Below are positions 50,258 to 58,874 of a stretch of DNA of 64,000 nucleotides, in pieces. The notes under the pieces were generated by a model. That model did not search any database. It was not told where the DNA came from and saw only the letters and a program-made list of their open reading frames with translations. The position numbers were made by a program, and so were the translations under genes. Source of the stretch: Desulfosporosinus fructosivorans (lineage in GTDB: Bacteria > Bacillota > Desulfitobacteriia > Desulfitobacteriales > Desulfitobacteriaceae). The stretch's first letter is position 1. The number at the start of each line of letters is the position of its first letter. Location of the stretch: NCBI RefSeq assembly GCF_004766045.1, contig NZ_SPQQ01000007.1:186001-250000 (forward strand). The letters run 5' to 3'.

Positions 50258-50356
50258 AGGTTTAGAGTCCGTTAATGTTGGGTATCCTTCTAAAAGTAGT
50301 GCGTAGTCTGGGGATTGATCTTCAGAATTTGAACAATTCAAGGAGGATGCATTTAG

Positions 50357-50554
50357 GTGCTAGGTAAAGTTAAATGGTTCAACAAACAAAAAGGATACGG
50401 ATTCATTGAGCAGGTTAATGGAGAAGATGTGTTTGTGCATTTTCAATCTGTGGTCGGAGAGGGATTTCGTACTCTTGAAGAAGGACAAGATGTGGAATTC
50501 GATGTCATTCAAGGTCCACGTGGTGAGCAAGCTTCAAACGTAATTGTCCGGTAA
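50357..50554 (+). CDS. csp: Cold shock protein
   Basis: This 65-residue single OB-fold protein binds single-stranded RNA and DNA and acts as an RNA chaperone. RNP-1 is KGYGFIEQ and RNP-2 is VFVHFQSV; it starts MLGKVKWFNKQ. The start is GTG after AAGGAGGATGCATTTAG. There is no long cold-shock 5' leader, since repeat DNA lies directly upstream. A strong terminator follows, so it is monocistronic. Confidence 0.95.
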   Translation: MLGKVKWFNKQKGYGFIEQVNGEDVFVHFQSVVGEGFRTLEEGQDVEFDVIQGPRGEQASNVIVR

Positions 50555-50574
50555 GGTTAGCTTGGTATTTTGAT

Positions 50575-50629
50575 AAAACCCCAAGAGAGATTCGTTAAAA
50601 ATTAGACGATGATTCACTCTTGGGGTTTT
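50575..50629 (+). terminator. Intrinsic terminator after csp
   Basis: AAAACCCCAAGAG and CTCTTGGGGTTTT form a perfect 13-bp stem around a long loop; TAATTT follows. Confidence 0.8.
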
Positions 50630-50726
50630 AATTTAAAAAATCCAGAGTTAAAACCGTTCAAAAGCAGGATTTTTTATGTAAATCGGGAATATTATATATG
50701 TAGCATCTTAGAAGGGGGCTGAATTA

Positions 50727-51257
50727 ATGAATATTATTATTCGTGGTAAACATATCGAACTAACAGACGCACTTAAAGAATATGTTATGAAACGGGTGGG
50801 AAAGTTAGCTAAATACTCAGATGAGTTCATGGACGTTCAAGTTACTTTGTTAGTTGAGCGAGATCGGCATCGGGTCGAGGTTACTGCTCCACTTCATGGT
50901 ATGATCTTGCGTGGGGAAGAAGAAACCGAAGATATGTATTCTTCGATCGACATGGTCGTTGAGAAATTGGAACGCCAAATCGATAAGTATCGTACAAGAA
51001 TTAATAAACGGATGCGCTCTAAGGTCTTAAAGGATCATGAACCAAAGCAACCTGTTGAAGTTAATGAGGAACCACGTGAGGAAGTCGTCCGGAATAAGAA
51101 ATTCCCTGCGAAGCCTATGTCTGTAGAGGAAGCGATTATGCAGATGAATCTAGTGGGCCATAATTTCTTCGTATTTACAAATGCGGAAAGCCAAGAGATG
51201 AATGTGGTTTACCTTCGTAATAATGGAGACTATGGTCTGCTTCAACCTCAAACTTAA
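50727..51257 (+). CDS. hpf: Ribosome hibernation promoting factor, long form
   Basis: This 176-residue protein has an N-terminal RaiA/YfiA domain (about 1-95, IIIRGKHIELTDALKEYVMKR), which sits in the tRNA/mRNA channel of the 30S subunit. A C-terminal dimerisation domain (about 118-176, KFPAKPMSVEEAIMQMNLVGH to NNGDYGLLQP) joins two ribosomes into 100S dimers in stationary phase. It is the long form typical of Firmicutes. Its place before secA-prfB is conserved (yvyD in B. subtilis). The ribosome site is AGAAGGGGGCTG. Confidence 0.95.
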   Translation: MNIIIRGKHIELTDALKEYVMKRVGKLAKYSDEFMDVQVTLLVERDRHRVEVTAPLHGMILRGEEETEDMYSSIDMVVEKLERQIDKYRTRINKRMRSKVLKDHEPKQPVEVNEEPREEVVRNKKFPAKPMSVEEAIMQMNLVGHNFFVFTNAESQEMNVVYLRNNGDYGLLQPQT

Positions 51258-51323
51258 ATAAGCGATAAACGTGGTAATTCGTGTGGTGTACCCTCAGATA
51301 AAAAATCGCTTAAATTAACCAAG

Positions 51324-51357
51324 CGAAAGGCCTGCATGTGCGGGCCTTTCGACGTTT
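51324..51357 (+). terminator. Intrinsic terminator after hpf
   Basis: CGAAAGGCC and GGCCTTTCG with an inner GCA/TGC pair, followed by ACGTTTT. Confidence 0.75.
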
Positions 51358-51414
51358 TAGACAAAATTTAAACCTTTCGATAATATCTAAATTTCAACGA
51401 ATCGTCCAGTTCAG

Positions 51415-51443
51415 TTGCAGTCGGTTCTCAAGGATGTTAAAAT
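51415..51443 (+). promoter_or_regulatory. Sigma-A promoter of secA
   Basis: TTGCAG (51415-51420), a 17-bp spacer and TAAAAT (51438-51443), with a TG one base before the -10 hexamer. It leaves a ~27-nt leader before the secA start. Confidence 0.7.
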
Positions 51444-51476
51444 TAAAGAATATATGGATTGAGAAAGGTGGACATA

Positions 51477-53984
51477 ATGGGTTTTTTAAATTTGTTCGAT
51501 GATAATGCGCGGGAAATACGAAAATATCAAAAGCGCGTTGTACTAATTAATAGCTTTGAAACGACGATTCAAACGCTGGGCGATGACGAATTGCGTGGAA
51601 AAACTGCTGAATTCCGAGGACGTTTGGATCAGGGAGAAAGTCTAGATTCTCTGTTACCTGAAGCATTTGCTGTGGTTCGTGAAGCTGGCAAAAGGGTAAT
51701 TAATCAGCGACACTATGATGTGCAGTTGATAGGCGGTATGGTGCTTCATGACGGCCGGATTGCAGAGATGCGCACAGGAGAAGGGAAAACCTTGGTATCC
51801 TCCTTGCCCGCATATTTAAATGCTCTAACAGGAAAAGGGGTTCATATCGTAACAGTCAATGATTACTTGGCTCGCCGCGACAGCGAATGGATGGGGAGAA
51901 TTCATCAATTTCTTGGTCTTTCCGTTGGTTTGGTTGTGCATGGTTTAGACTTTGAAGAACGTAAGAGAAGCTATGGCGCAGATATTACGTATGGGACCAA
52001 TAATGAATTTGGCTTTGACTATCTCCGGGATAACATGGTTACGCGTCCAGAAGCTGCGGTTCAGCGGGAACTGAATTATGCTGTAGTGGACGAAGTTGAC
52101 TCTATCCTTATTGACGAAGCTAGGACTCCTCTGATTATTTCCGGTGAGGCAGACAAGCCGACGGAATTATATTTTCGAGTCGCTATGATTATTCCGCGTT
52201 TGAAACCCGAAGATGATTACAAAGTCATTGAAAAAGAGCGAGTTGTTACGCTTACGGAACAAGGAGTTCGCCGAGTTGAGAGCATGCTAGGGGTGGATAA
52301 CCTTTATGAAGATATTCATACTGAGTTAGCCCATCATATTAATCAGGCATTAAAGGCACAAACCCTCTTCAGACGGGACCGCGATTACGTGGTTAAAGAC
52401 GGAGAAGTTATTATTGTCGATGAATTTACTGGGCGTCTGATGGTAGGTCGTCGTTACAGTGAAGGATTGCACCAAGCGATCGAAGCTAAAGAGGGTGTGA
52501 AAATAGAAAAAGAATCACAAACCTTAGCTACTATTACCTTTCAGAATTACTTCCGAATGTACAAAAAGCTCTCAGGGATGACTGGAACGGCCATGACGGA
52601 AGAACCAGAATTTCGGAAAATTTATAAACTTGATGTCGTTGAAATCCCTACAAATAGGCCAATGATTCGCAGTGATAGCCCGGATGTGATTTACCGTACG
52701 GAAGAAGGCAAGTTCTTGGCAGCTGTAGAAAGCGTGATTGAACGCCATGCTAAAGGGCAACCACTACTTGTTGGAACGGTTTCGGTCGAGAAATCCGAGC
52801 ATTTAAGTGACCTACTCAGGCAACGCGGTGTTCCACACCAAGTGCTCAATGCCAAATACCACGAAAAAGAAGCGGAAATTGTTGCCAATGCTGGACAGGC
52901 TGGTATGGTTACGATTGCCACCAACATGGCGGGGCGTGGAACGGATATTATTTTAGGAGAGGGGGTCTATGAACTAGGGGGGTTACATATCATCGGGACA
53001 GAACGACATGAATCCCGGCGAATTGATAACCAATTACGTGGACGTGCTGCACGTCAAGGTGACCCTGGATCAACCCAATTCTTCATTTCAATCGAAGATG
53101 ACCTGATGCGTATGTTCGGTACCAACATCATGAACGTTATGGACAAGTTGGGGATGGATGACACCATGCCGATTGAGTCCAAGATGGTCTCTCGATCTAT
53201 TGAAACTGCCCAACGACGGGTTGAGAGTCGCAACTTTGATATTCGTAAGCACGTCCTTGATTATGATGATGTTATGAATCAACAACGGGAAGTTATTTAC
53301 GGTCAGCGACGCTCTGTACTCATGGGAGAAAATTTACGAGACAACATTATGGACATGTTGGAGAAAGCGGTCAAAGACAGTGTCAGTATGTTTAGTGGGG
53401 AAAGCACATTCTCAGAGGAATGGGATTTAGCTGGTTTAGCGGACTATGTTGAAAGCTTTTACCTGCCTGGGACCCATGTAAAGACTGAAGAGTTATCAGA
53501 CCTCTCGGTAGGAGAAGTCGAAGAAATATTGCTAGAAAAAGCTAAAGCATTCTACGAGAATCGTGAAGAGCAGTTCGGCCCTGAACTGATGAGGGAAATT
53601 GAGCGCGCGGTTATGCTTCAGGTTGTGGACAGTAAATGGATGGATCATCTTGATGCTATGGATATGCTTCGTGAAGGGATTGGCCTACGTGCCTATGGCC
53701 AGAAAAATCCGTTAGTAGAATACAGGCGAGAAGGCTTTGAAATGTTTCAAGCAATGATTGACTCCATTCAGGACGATATTATTCGCTATGTTATGCGTGT
53801 GGCACCACAAGTGCGGAATGAAGTCGCTGAACAGCCACGGAACGTGACGGAGAACCGCTACGAGGGAGAACCCAGTAAACCTGTACACACAGAAGAACAG
53901 ATTGGTCGTAACGATCCTTGCCCTTGTGGCAGCGGGCTGAAATATAAGAAGTGTTGTGGTGAAAAGGCAAAGAAGAAGTCGTAG
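51477..53984 (+). CDS. secA: Preprotein translocase ATPase SecA
   Basis: This 835-residue motor pushes unfolded preproteins through SecYEG. It has Walker A in MRTGEGKTLVSSLPAYL (about residue 100), DEAD-type VDEVDSILIDEARTPLI, the preprotein cross-linking domain, NBD2 with TNMAGRGTDIILGEGV, and the C-terminal zinc-binding SEC-C motif CPCGSGLKYKKCCG that contacts SecB-like partners or lipid. ATG 51477 is chosen (GAAAGGTGGACAT); an upstream in-frame TTG would add six residues. A GC-rich hairpin follows, then prfB. Confidence 0.97.
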   Translation: MGFLNLFDDNAREIRKYQKRVVLINSFETTIQTLGDDELRGKTAEFRGRLDQGESLDSLLPEAFAVVREAGKRVINQRHYDVQLIGGMVLHDGRIAEMRTGEGKTLVSSLPAYLNALTGKGVHIVTVNDYLARRDSEWMGRIHQFLGLSVGLVVHGLDFEERKRSYGADITYGTNNEFGFDYLRDNMVTRPEAAVQRELNYAVVDEVDSILIDEARTPLIISGEADKPTELYFRVAMIIPRLKPEDDYKVIEKERVVTLTEQGVRRVESMLGVDNLYEDIHTELAHHINQALKAQTLFRRDRDYVVKDGEVIIVDEFTGRLMVGRRYSEGLHQAIEAKEGVKIEKESQTLATITFQNYFRMYKKLSGMTGTAMTEEPEFRKIYKLDVVEIPTNRPMIRSDSPDVIYRTEEGKFLAAVESVIERHAKGQPLLVGTVSVEKSEHLSDLLRQRGVPHQVLNAKYHEKEAEIVANAGQAGMVTIATNMAGRGTDIILGEGVYELGGLHIIGTERHESRRIDNQLRGRAARQGDPGSTQFFISIEDDLMRMFGTNIMNVMDKLGMDDTMPIESKMVSRSIETAQRRVESRNFDIRKHVLDYDDVMNQQREVIYGQRRSVLMGENLRDNIMDMLEKAVKDSVSMFSGESTFSEEWDLAGLADYVESFYLPGTHVKTEELSDLSVGEVEEILLEKAKAFYENREEQFGPELMREIERAVMLQVVDSKWMDHLDAMDMLREGIGLRAYGQKNPLVEYRREGFEMFQAMIDSIQDDIIRYVMRVAPQVRNEVAEQPRNVTENRYEGEPSKPVHTEEQIGRNDPCPCGSGLKYKKCCGEKAKKKS

Positions 53985-53990
53985 ATAGAT

Positions 53991-54013
53991 GCGGAACACG
54001 CCCTGTGTTCCGC
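53991..54013 (+). terminator. GC-rich hairpin between secA and prfB
   Basis: GCGGAACAC and GTGTTCCGC form a perfect 9-bp stem with a 5-nt loop. It lacks a T-tract, so read-through into prfB is likely. Confidence 0.5.
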
Positions 54014-54058
54014 CCGCTTTGCGTATAAGGAAGTGAATTTTGAAAGGGTGATTAATAA

Positions 54059-55160
54059 GTGCTTTCTGATTGGAAAAAAGAACTGGAAACGTTAAAAATG
54101 TGCTTGGCAGATTTGAGGGTTTCCCTTTGACGTTGCTCAGCGTATAGAAAAGATCAGCTCCTTGGAGAGGGAGTTCCAACGCCCTGATTTGTGGGATAAT
54201 CCTTCGTTGGCTCAAAAAACCATGCAAGAATTAGCTCTTCATCAGACTAAAGTCAAGATCTTCGATGAACTAGAGCTGGAGCTTGAAGAGACCACGACTC
54301 TTTGGCAGCTGGCGACTGAGGAAGATGACGTTAGCCTTGAATCCGAGGTTGAGCGAGAAATAAAGGCACTTCAGCAGCGTTTTGAGGCATTAGAATTAGA
54401 AATATTGCTGAGTGGGCCATATGATGGGAACAATGCAATACTTACCCTCCATGCAGGAGCTGGGGGGACGGAAGCTCAAGATTGGGTGCAAATGCTTTAT
54501 CGGCTATATATTCGATGGGGAGAGCGCCATGGCTATAAAGTAGAGACCTTGGACTTTCTAAATGGGGAGGAGGCGGGCATTAAAAGTGCAACGCTGTCCT
54601 TCAGTGGAGAAAATGCATACGGGTATGCAAAGTCAGAAAAAGGTGTGCACCGGTTAGTACGGATTTCTCCATTTGACGCGTCAGGACGTCGCCACACTTC
54701 GTTCGCCTCTGTGGATGTTATACCGGAAGTATCGGAGGACAACGAGATAACCATTGATTCCGAAGATTTGAGAGTGGATACTTACCGGTCTGGAGGAGCA
54801 GGAGGTCAGCACGTTAATAAAACGGATTCCGCCATACGGATTACACACTTGCCATCAGGGGTCGTAGTCCAATGTCAGAGCGAACGCTCCCAGACTCAAA
54901 ATAAAGCTGCTGCAATGCGTGTTCTGCAGGCGAAGTTACTGGAACTTAAGCGTAAGGAACAAGAAGCCGAAATTTCGGAAATTCGTGGTGAGCAACAAGA
55001 AATCGCATGGGGAAGTCAGATCCGTTCGTATGTTTTTCACCCCTATAACATGGTCAAAGACCACCGCACCAATGAAGAGACAGGTAATGTCTCGGCCGTA
55101 ATGGATGGGGAAATCGATGCGTTCATCGCGGCCTATCTTCAGAAAACTAAAATTGTTTAA
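54059..55160 (+). CDS. prfB: Peptide chain release factor 2, with programmed +1 frameshift
   Basis: RF2 reads UGA and UAA stop codons. It is encoded in two frames. The first runs from GTG 54059 (after AAAGGGTGA) for 23 codons to an in-frame TGA at 54128-54130. The second runs on from GAC at 54129 to 55160, giving about 366 residues. The slip site CTTTGAC is the classical one, and GAGGG lies upstream as the internal Shine-Dalgarno. The first frame ends CLADLRVSL, like other RF2 leaders. The body has the SPF codon-recognition motif (RISPFDASGR) and GGAGGQHVNKTDSAIR with GGQ. Low RF2 lets ribosomes pause at UGA and shift, an autoregulatory loop. Confidence 0.95.
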
Positions 55161-55181
55161 TAGATTAAACCCTAGATAGGG

Positions 55182-55244
55182 TAGACAGGGGGACGGTTCT
55201 CCTGTCTAGGTAAGAGTTAGACAGGAGAACCGTCCCCTTGTCTA
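55182..55244. repeat. Large palindromic element (27-nt arms)
   Basis: The left arm (55182-55208) and right arm (55218-55244) are inverted copies with a single mismatch, around a 9-nt loop. Each arm contains GGGACGGTTCTCCTGTC, begins TAGACA and ends TGTCTA, so each arm is also bounded by its own short inverted repeat. It lies between prfB and the transketolase genes. Confidence 0.85.
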
Positions 55245-55284
55245 AATGAACCTTGATTAAGGCTGAACTAAAGGAGGAAATCTT

Positions 55285-56115
55285 TTGACAAACATTGCAC
55301 TGAAGCGGATTGCGAACACTCTTCGCCAAGACATTATTTCCATGCTCGTAACTTCAAAATCAGGACATCCTGGTGGAAGTTTATCGGCCGCAGAAATCTT
55401 AGCCACGTTATTCTTTCGTGAAATGCGAATAAACCCAGAAGACCCTCGATGGGCAGATCGAGACCGTTTTGTTCTTTCTAAAGGACATGCAGCCCCTGTC
55501 CTTTACGCTGCTCTTGCAGAGAAGGGCTATTTTCCTAAGGAGGAGCTTCAAGGACTTCGCCAAACTGGTCGTATGCTCCAAGGACATCCCGATATGAAGA
55601 AGACTCCCGGCGTTGACATGTCCACGGGCTCCCTGGGGCAAGGTCTTTCTGCGGCCAATGGAATGGCTCTGGCTGGCAAGCTGGATGGCAAAGACTATCG
55701 GGTTTTTGCTTTGCTCGGTGACGGTGAGATGGCAGAAGGACAAATTTGGGAAGCCGCGATGGCTTCTGCCCACTATAACCTGGATAATGTTACTGCCGTC
55801 TTAGATTTTAACGGCTTACAAATTGACGGTACTACGGATAGTGTTATGTGTTCTAATCCGCTAGCCGAAAAGTGGCGGGCCTTTTGCTGGCACGTGATCG
55901 AAGTCGACGGACATGATGTTGATGCTTTGGTTGAAGCCTTCGCCGAAGCTAAGCAGGTCAAAGGAAAACCAACGATAATCATTGCCAAGACGGTGAAGGG
56001 TAAAGGAGTTTCCTTTATGGAAGATCAAGCTGGCTGGCATGGCAACGCTCCGAGTGTAGAACAAGGCGAGCAGGCACTGAAAGAATTACGAGAGGAGGCG
56101 TTAACCCTTGGCTGA
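55285..56115 (+). CDS. tktN: Transketolase, N-terminal (TPP-binding) subunit
   Basis: This 276-residue half-enzyme carries the thiamine-diphosphate domain: SGHPGGSLSAAEILATLFF, SKGHAAPVLYAAL, and the metal/TPP motif LLGDGEMAEGQIWEAAM. With its partner it moves two-carbon units in the non-oxidative pentose phosphate pathway. Split transketolases are common in clostridia and archaea. The start is TTG after AAAGGAGGAAATC. It overlaps the second half by 8 bp, so the two are translated together in equal amounts. Confidence 0.95.
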   Translation: MTNIALKRIANTLRQDIISMLVTSKSGHPGGSLSAAEILATLFFREMRINPEDPRWADRDRFVLSKGHAAPVLYAALAEKGYFPKEELQGLRQTGRMLQGHPDMKKTPGVDMSTGSLGQGLSAANGMALAGKLDGKDYRVFALLGDGEMAEGQIWEAAMASAHYNLDNVTAVLDFNGLQIDGTTDSVMCSNPLAEKWRAFCWHVIEVDGHDVDALVEAFAEAKQVKGKPTIIIAKTVKGKGVSFMEDQAGWHGNAPSVEQGEQALKELREEALTLG

Positions 56116-57052
56116 TAAAGTAGCGACGCGTGATGCATATGGTAATGCTCTTCTCATTTTAGGGGCTGAAAACCCCAATGTTGTTGTCTTAGATGCAGAT
56201 CTCTCGAAGTCGACCAAGACTGCTGACTTTGGCAAAAAATATCCTGAACGTTTCTTTAACATGGGGATTGCTGAGGCGAATCTCATAGGGACCGCGGCAG
56301 GTTTGGCTGCAGCAGGCAAGATTCCTTTTGCCAGTACGTTTGCTATTTTTGCGGTTGGACGAGCATTTGAACAAATTCGCAACTCCGTTGCCTATCCGAA
56401 GTTAAATGTTAAAATTGCAGCCACCCATTCCGGAATTACGGTTGGGGAGGACGGTGGATCACATCAAGCTATTGAAGACGTAGCTATCATGCGGGCAGTG
56501 CCCAACATGGTGGTTTTAGTTCCTGCTGATGGGGAGGAAACCCGCCAAGTAATCTTGGCTGCAGCCAAATACATCGGCCCAGTTTATATTCGCATGGGGC
56601 GCTTAGCTGTTCCTCTTCTCTTTGGAGAAGATTATCACTTTGAAATCGGAAAGGCGAATGTCCTTAAAGAAGGGACAGACGTCGCCATTATGGCCAACGG
56701 CTTAATGGTGTCTATGGCTTTAGAGGCGGCCGTAGAGCTCGCCCTCGAAGGAATTAGCGTGAGTGTCGTCAATGTCGCGTCCGTTAAACCCTTAGATGAA
56801 GAAACGATTGTACGAGTGGCCAAGCAAACGAAAGCTGTCGTTACAGCCGAGGAACACAACATCATCGGCGGACTCGGAAGCGCGATTGCAGAGGTTTTGG
56901 GAGAAAAATTACCCACACCGATGGTTCGTGTAGGTCTCAAAGACACGTTCGGAGAGTCTGGGCGTCCGCAGGAACTCCTTGAAAAATATGGATTGACCAA
57001 GGCTGCCTTAATCGAAGCAGTCCATGAGGTCCTTGTTAAAAAGTTGGGATAA
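56108..57052 (+). CDS. tktC: Transketolase, C-terminal subunit
   Basis: This 314-residue partner has the pyrimidine-binding domain (VVVLDADLSKSTKTADF, FFNMGIAEANLIGTAAGLAA with the cofactor-activating Glu, HSGITVGEDGGSHQ) and the C-terminal transketolase domain (KAVVTAEEHNIIGGLGSAI). It starts with TTG (TTGGCTGATAAAG), overlapping the first subunit by 8 bp, after GAGAGGAGGCG. Together with rpiB, tal and fba elsewhere in the window it supports pentose and fructose phosphate interconversion. A terminator follows at 57093. Confidence 0.95.
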   Translation: MADKVATRDAYGNALLILGAENPNVVVLDADLSKSTKTADFGKKYPERFFNMGIAEANLIGTAAGLAAAGKIPFASTFAIFAVGRAFEQIRNSVAYPKLNVKIAATHSGITVGEDGGSHQAIEDVAIMRAVPNMVVLVPADGEETRQVILAAAKYIGPVYIRMGRLAVPLLFGEDYHFEIGKANVLKEGTDVAIMANGLMVSMALEAAVELALEGISVSVVNVASVKPLDEETIVRVAKQTKAVVTAEEHNIIGGLGSAIAEVLGEKLPTPMVRVGLKDTFGESGRPQELLEKYGLTKAALIEAVHEVLVKKLG

Positions 57053-57092
57053 TAGGTCTAGATAGAGGTGACAGGATTCGTCAGATTAAGTC

Positions 57093-57120
57093 GGACGAGC
57101 ACTCTCGGAAGTGTTCGTCC
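57093..57120 (+). terminator. Terminator after the transketolase genes
   Basis: GGACGAGCAC and GTGTTCGTCC (one G-T pair) form a stem followed by TTCTTCGTTTTTC. Confidence 0.7.
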
Positions 57121-57307
57121 TTCTTCGTTTTTCAATTAAATCGTCATCTTATTGTTAAACTGGCTGATCTTTAACATCAGAAGTGTGTTTAATTTATGAA
57201 GATTTTCGTATGTTTTAATATATTGACAGGAAATCTACAACGAATGTCGAATGCTTAAAAGGTTATGCAGAAAAAGGGCGAGGCGTGCGAAAATCAAGGA
57301 GGCCAGT

Positions 57308-57994
57308 ATGATACAATTGACAAATGTGTCCAAGATTTATCAGAACGGTGCCAGAGCTCTTGTTGATGTCAATCTAAAAATTGGCAAAGGGGACTTCGTT
57401 TTTTTGGTGGGTCCAAGCGGAGCTGGTAAATCGACGCTGATTAAATTATTTTATCGTGATGAAACTCCAACGCGGGGACAGGTGATGATTAATAGTAAAA
57501 ATCTAGTGCGCATGAAAGAAAGAGAAGTGCCTTATCTTAGGCGTAGTATTGGGGTAATCTTTCAAGACTTTAAGTTGTTGCCCAATAAAAAAGTACAAGA
57601 AAATGTAGCTTTCGCGCTTGAAGTGATTGGAGTGTCGAGAAAAGAGATTCAGACCCGTACGCGCACGACGTTAGAACTTGTCGGGCTTGCGGGTAAAGAA
57701 AATGCCTATCCGCATGAATTATCCGGTGGAGAGCAACAGCGTGTCTGTGTAGCACGGGCGATTATTAATAATCCTGCATTATTAGTAGCCGATGAACCTA
57801 CGGGCAATCTTGATCCAGAAACAGCATGGGGGATCATGGACTTGCTTTACAACATCAACAAACGAGGAACGACGGTTGTCATGGCTACTCATGCCAGAGC
57901 AATTGTGGATAAAATGCAAAAACGGGTGATTGCCATAGAAAATGGACGGGTTGCGCGAGATGAAGAGAAGGGGGGATATGGCTATGACGAGTAA
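57308..57994 (+). CDS. ftsE: Cell division ABC transporter ATPase FtsE
   Basis: This 228-residue ATPase has Walker A LVGPSGAGKSTLIKLFYRD, Q-loop IGVIFQDFKLLPNKKV, signature ELSGGEQQRVCVARAI and Walker B LLVADEPTGNLDPE. With FtsX it works not as a transporter but as a switch that passes ATP-driven movement to a cell-wall hydrolase outside. ATG 57308 has a perfect CAAGGAGGCC site; the upstream in-frame extension (MLKRLCRKRARR...) is rejected. It overlaps ftsX by 17 bp. Confidence 0.95.
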   Translation: MIQLTNVSKIYQNGARALVDVNLKIGKGDFVFLVGPSGAGKSTLIKLFYRDETPTRGQVMINSKNLVRMKEREVPYLRRSIGVIFQDFKLLPNKKVQENVAFALEVIGVSRKEIQTRTRTTLELVGLAGKENAYPHELSGGEQQRVCVARAIINNPALLVADEPTGNLDPETAWGIMDLLYNINKRGTTVVMATHARAIVDKMQKRVIAIENGRVARDEEKGGYGYDE

Positions 57995-58874
57995 TTCCAC
58001 TCGCTATATTCTCCGCGAGACGGTCAACTCTATGAAACGCAATCCAGGACTTAGCATAGCATCGGTTTTAACCGTCATGGTTTCCCTTGTGATCTTAGGA
58101 TTTTCAGTGTTTTTCCTAGCAAACGCTTCAAATATGGCGAAATCCTTTGAATCCCAGTTAGAGATTGCTGCGTTTGTGCAAATCAGCACAACTCCAAAAG
58201 AACTAGACGGGTTAAAAACTCAGATACAAGGTATGGATGGGGTAGCTTCCGTGACAGTGGTTAGCAAAGACCAAGCCCTTACTGATTTCGGAAAAACAAT
58301 GGGAGGTTCTCAAAGTAATATCTTGGCTGACCTTGGGGGAACTAACCCATTCCCAGATAAATTGACAGTCAAAGCAACGGATCCTCAAAAGGTCATAGCC
58401 TTGGCGGACACGGTGTCCGCTCTACCTGGGGTAGATAAAGTGCGCTACGGACAGGGATTTGTGGACAAGCTTTTGAGCTTTACCCAATGGTTAAGATGGA
58501 TTGGCCTTGGCGTAGTGGCAGCTTTTTCGATCGCAGCCATTGTGTTAATTTCGATAAACGTTAAGATGAATGTCTTTTCTCGTCGCCGAGAAATCCAGAT
58601 TATGAAATTAGTAGGCGCAAGCAACAGTTTTGTCCGTTGGCCGTTTCTTATTGAGGGAATGGTATTAGGACTTGTAGGAGGAGCTATAGCGGCTGGTATT
58701 GTCGGTATGGGCTATAATTGGATAACTATATACGTCCAATCATCCTTAACATTTTTACCAGTTGTTCAAAATGGGATCCTCTTCCGCCAAGTTTGCGTGG
58801 GCCTTTTGCTCGCGGGCATGGCAATGGGAGCCATTGGAAGTGGGTTTTCCTTGCAAAAATTCCTTAAAACATAG
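57978..58874 (+). CDS. ftsX: Cell division protein FtsX
   Basis: This 298-residue membrane partner of FtsE has four helices: one near the N-terminus (LSIASVLTVMVSLVILGFSV) and three in the C-terminal half (LRWIGLGVVAAFSIAAIVLI, VLGLVGGAIAAGIVGMGY, VCVGLLLAGMAMGAIG). The outer loop between helices 1 and 2 (about residues 60-170) contacts the hydrolase. NVKMNVFSRRREIQIMKLVGA is the conserved MacB/FtsX-type coupling region. ATG 57978 or 57984 could be the start. The hydrolase it controls is probably the coiled-coil M23 protein encoded 400 bp downstream. Confidence 0.93.
   Translation: MAMTSNSTRYILRETVNSMKRNPGLSIASVLTVMVSLVILGFSVFFLANASNMAKSFESQLEIAAFVQISTTPKELDGLKTQIQGMDGVASVTVVSKDQALTDFGKTMGGSQSNILADLGGTNPFPDKLTVKATDPQKVIALADTVSALPGVDKVRYGQGFVDKLLSFTQWLRWIGLGVVAAFSIAAIVLISINVKMNVFSRRREIQIMKLVGASNSFVRWPFLIEGMVLGLVGGAIAAGIVGMGYNWITIYVQSSLTFLPVVQNGILFRQVCVGLLLAGMAMGAIGSGFSLQKFLKT

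Larger units (their letters stand above)
49851..50356. repeat. Repeat-rich non-coding region between the transporter and csp
   Basis: This 506-bp region is GC-rich compared with its neighbours. It has a direct repeat of about 88 bp at 49863-49948 and 50110-50199, each starting with the terminator-like stem GCGCTCCT/AGGAGCGC and ending CGGTTCGCGAGCGC. A third fragment of the stem (AGCGCTCCTTTGGGG) is near 50059. At 50217-50257 lies an end fragment of the MITE-like element. Open frames here are chance products. The csp ribosome site is CAAGGAGGATGC. Confidence 0.7.

Noticed and set aside
49671..50341. Arg/Ala/Ser-rich frames on both strands after the ABC transporter
   Set aside because: They arise from the GC-rich direct repeats; two share a peptide (AREPSSSSAAQRAD) only because the DNA is duplicated. 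No start signals.
54162..54164. TTG 54162 as the prfB start
   Set aside because: The upstream frame plus CTTTGAC frameshift gives a standard RF2 N-terminus, whereas the TTG lacks a ribosome site.
53712..54227. 171-codon frame on the - strand across secA/prfB
   Set aside because: It is a shadow of secA and of the two-frame prfB gene, with no ribosome site or family resemblance.
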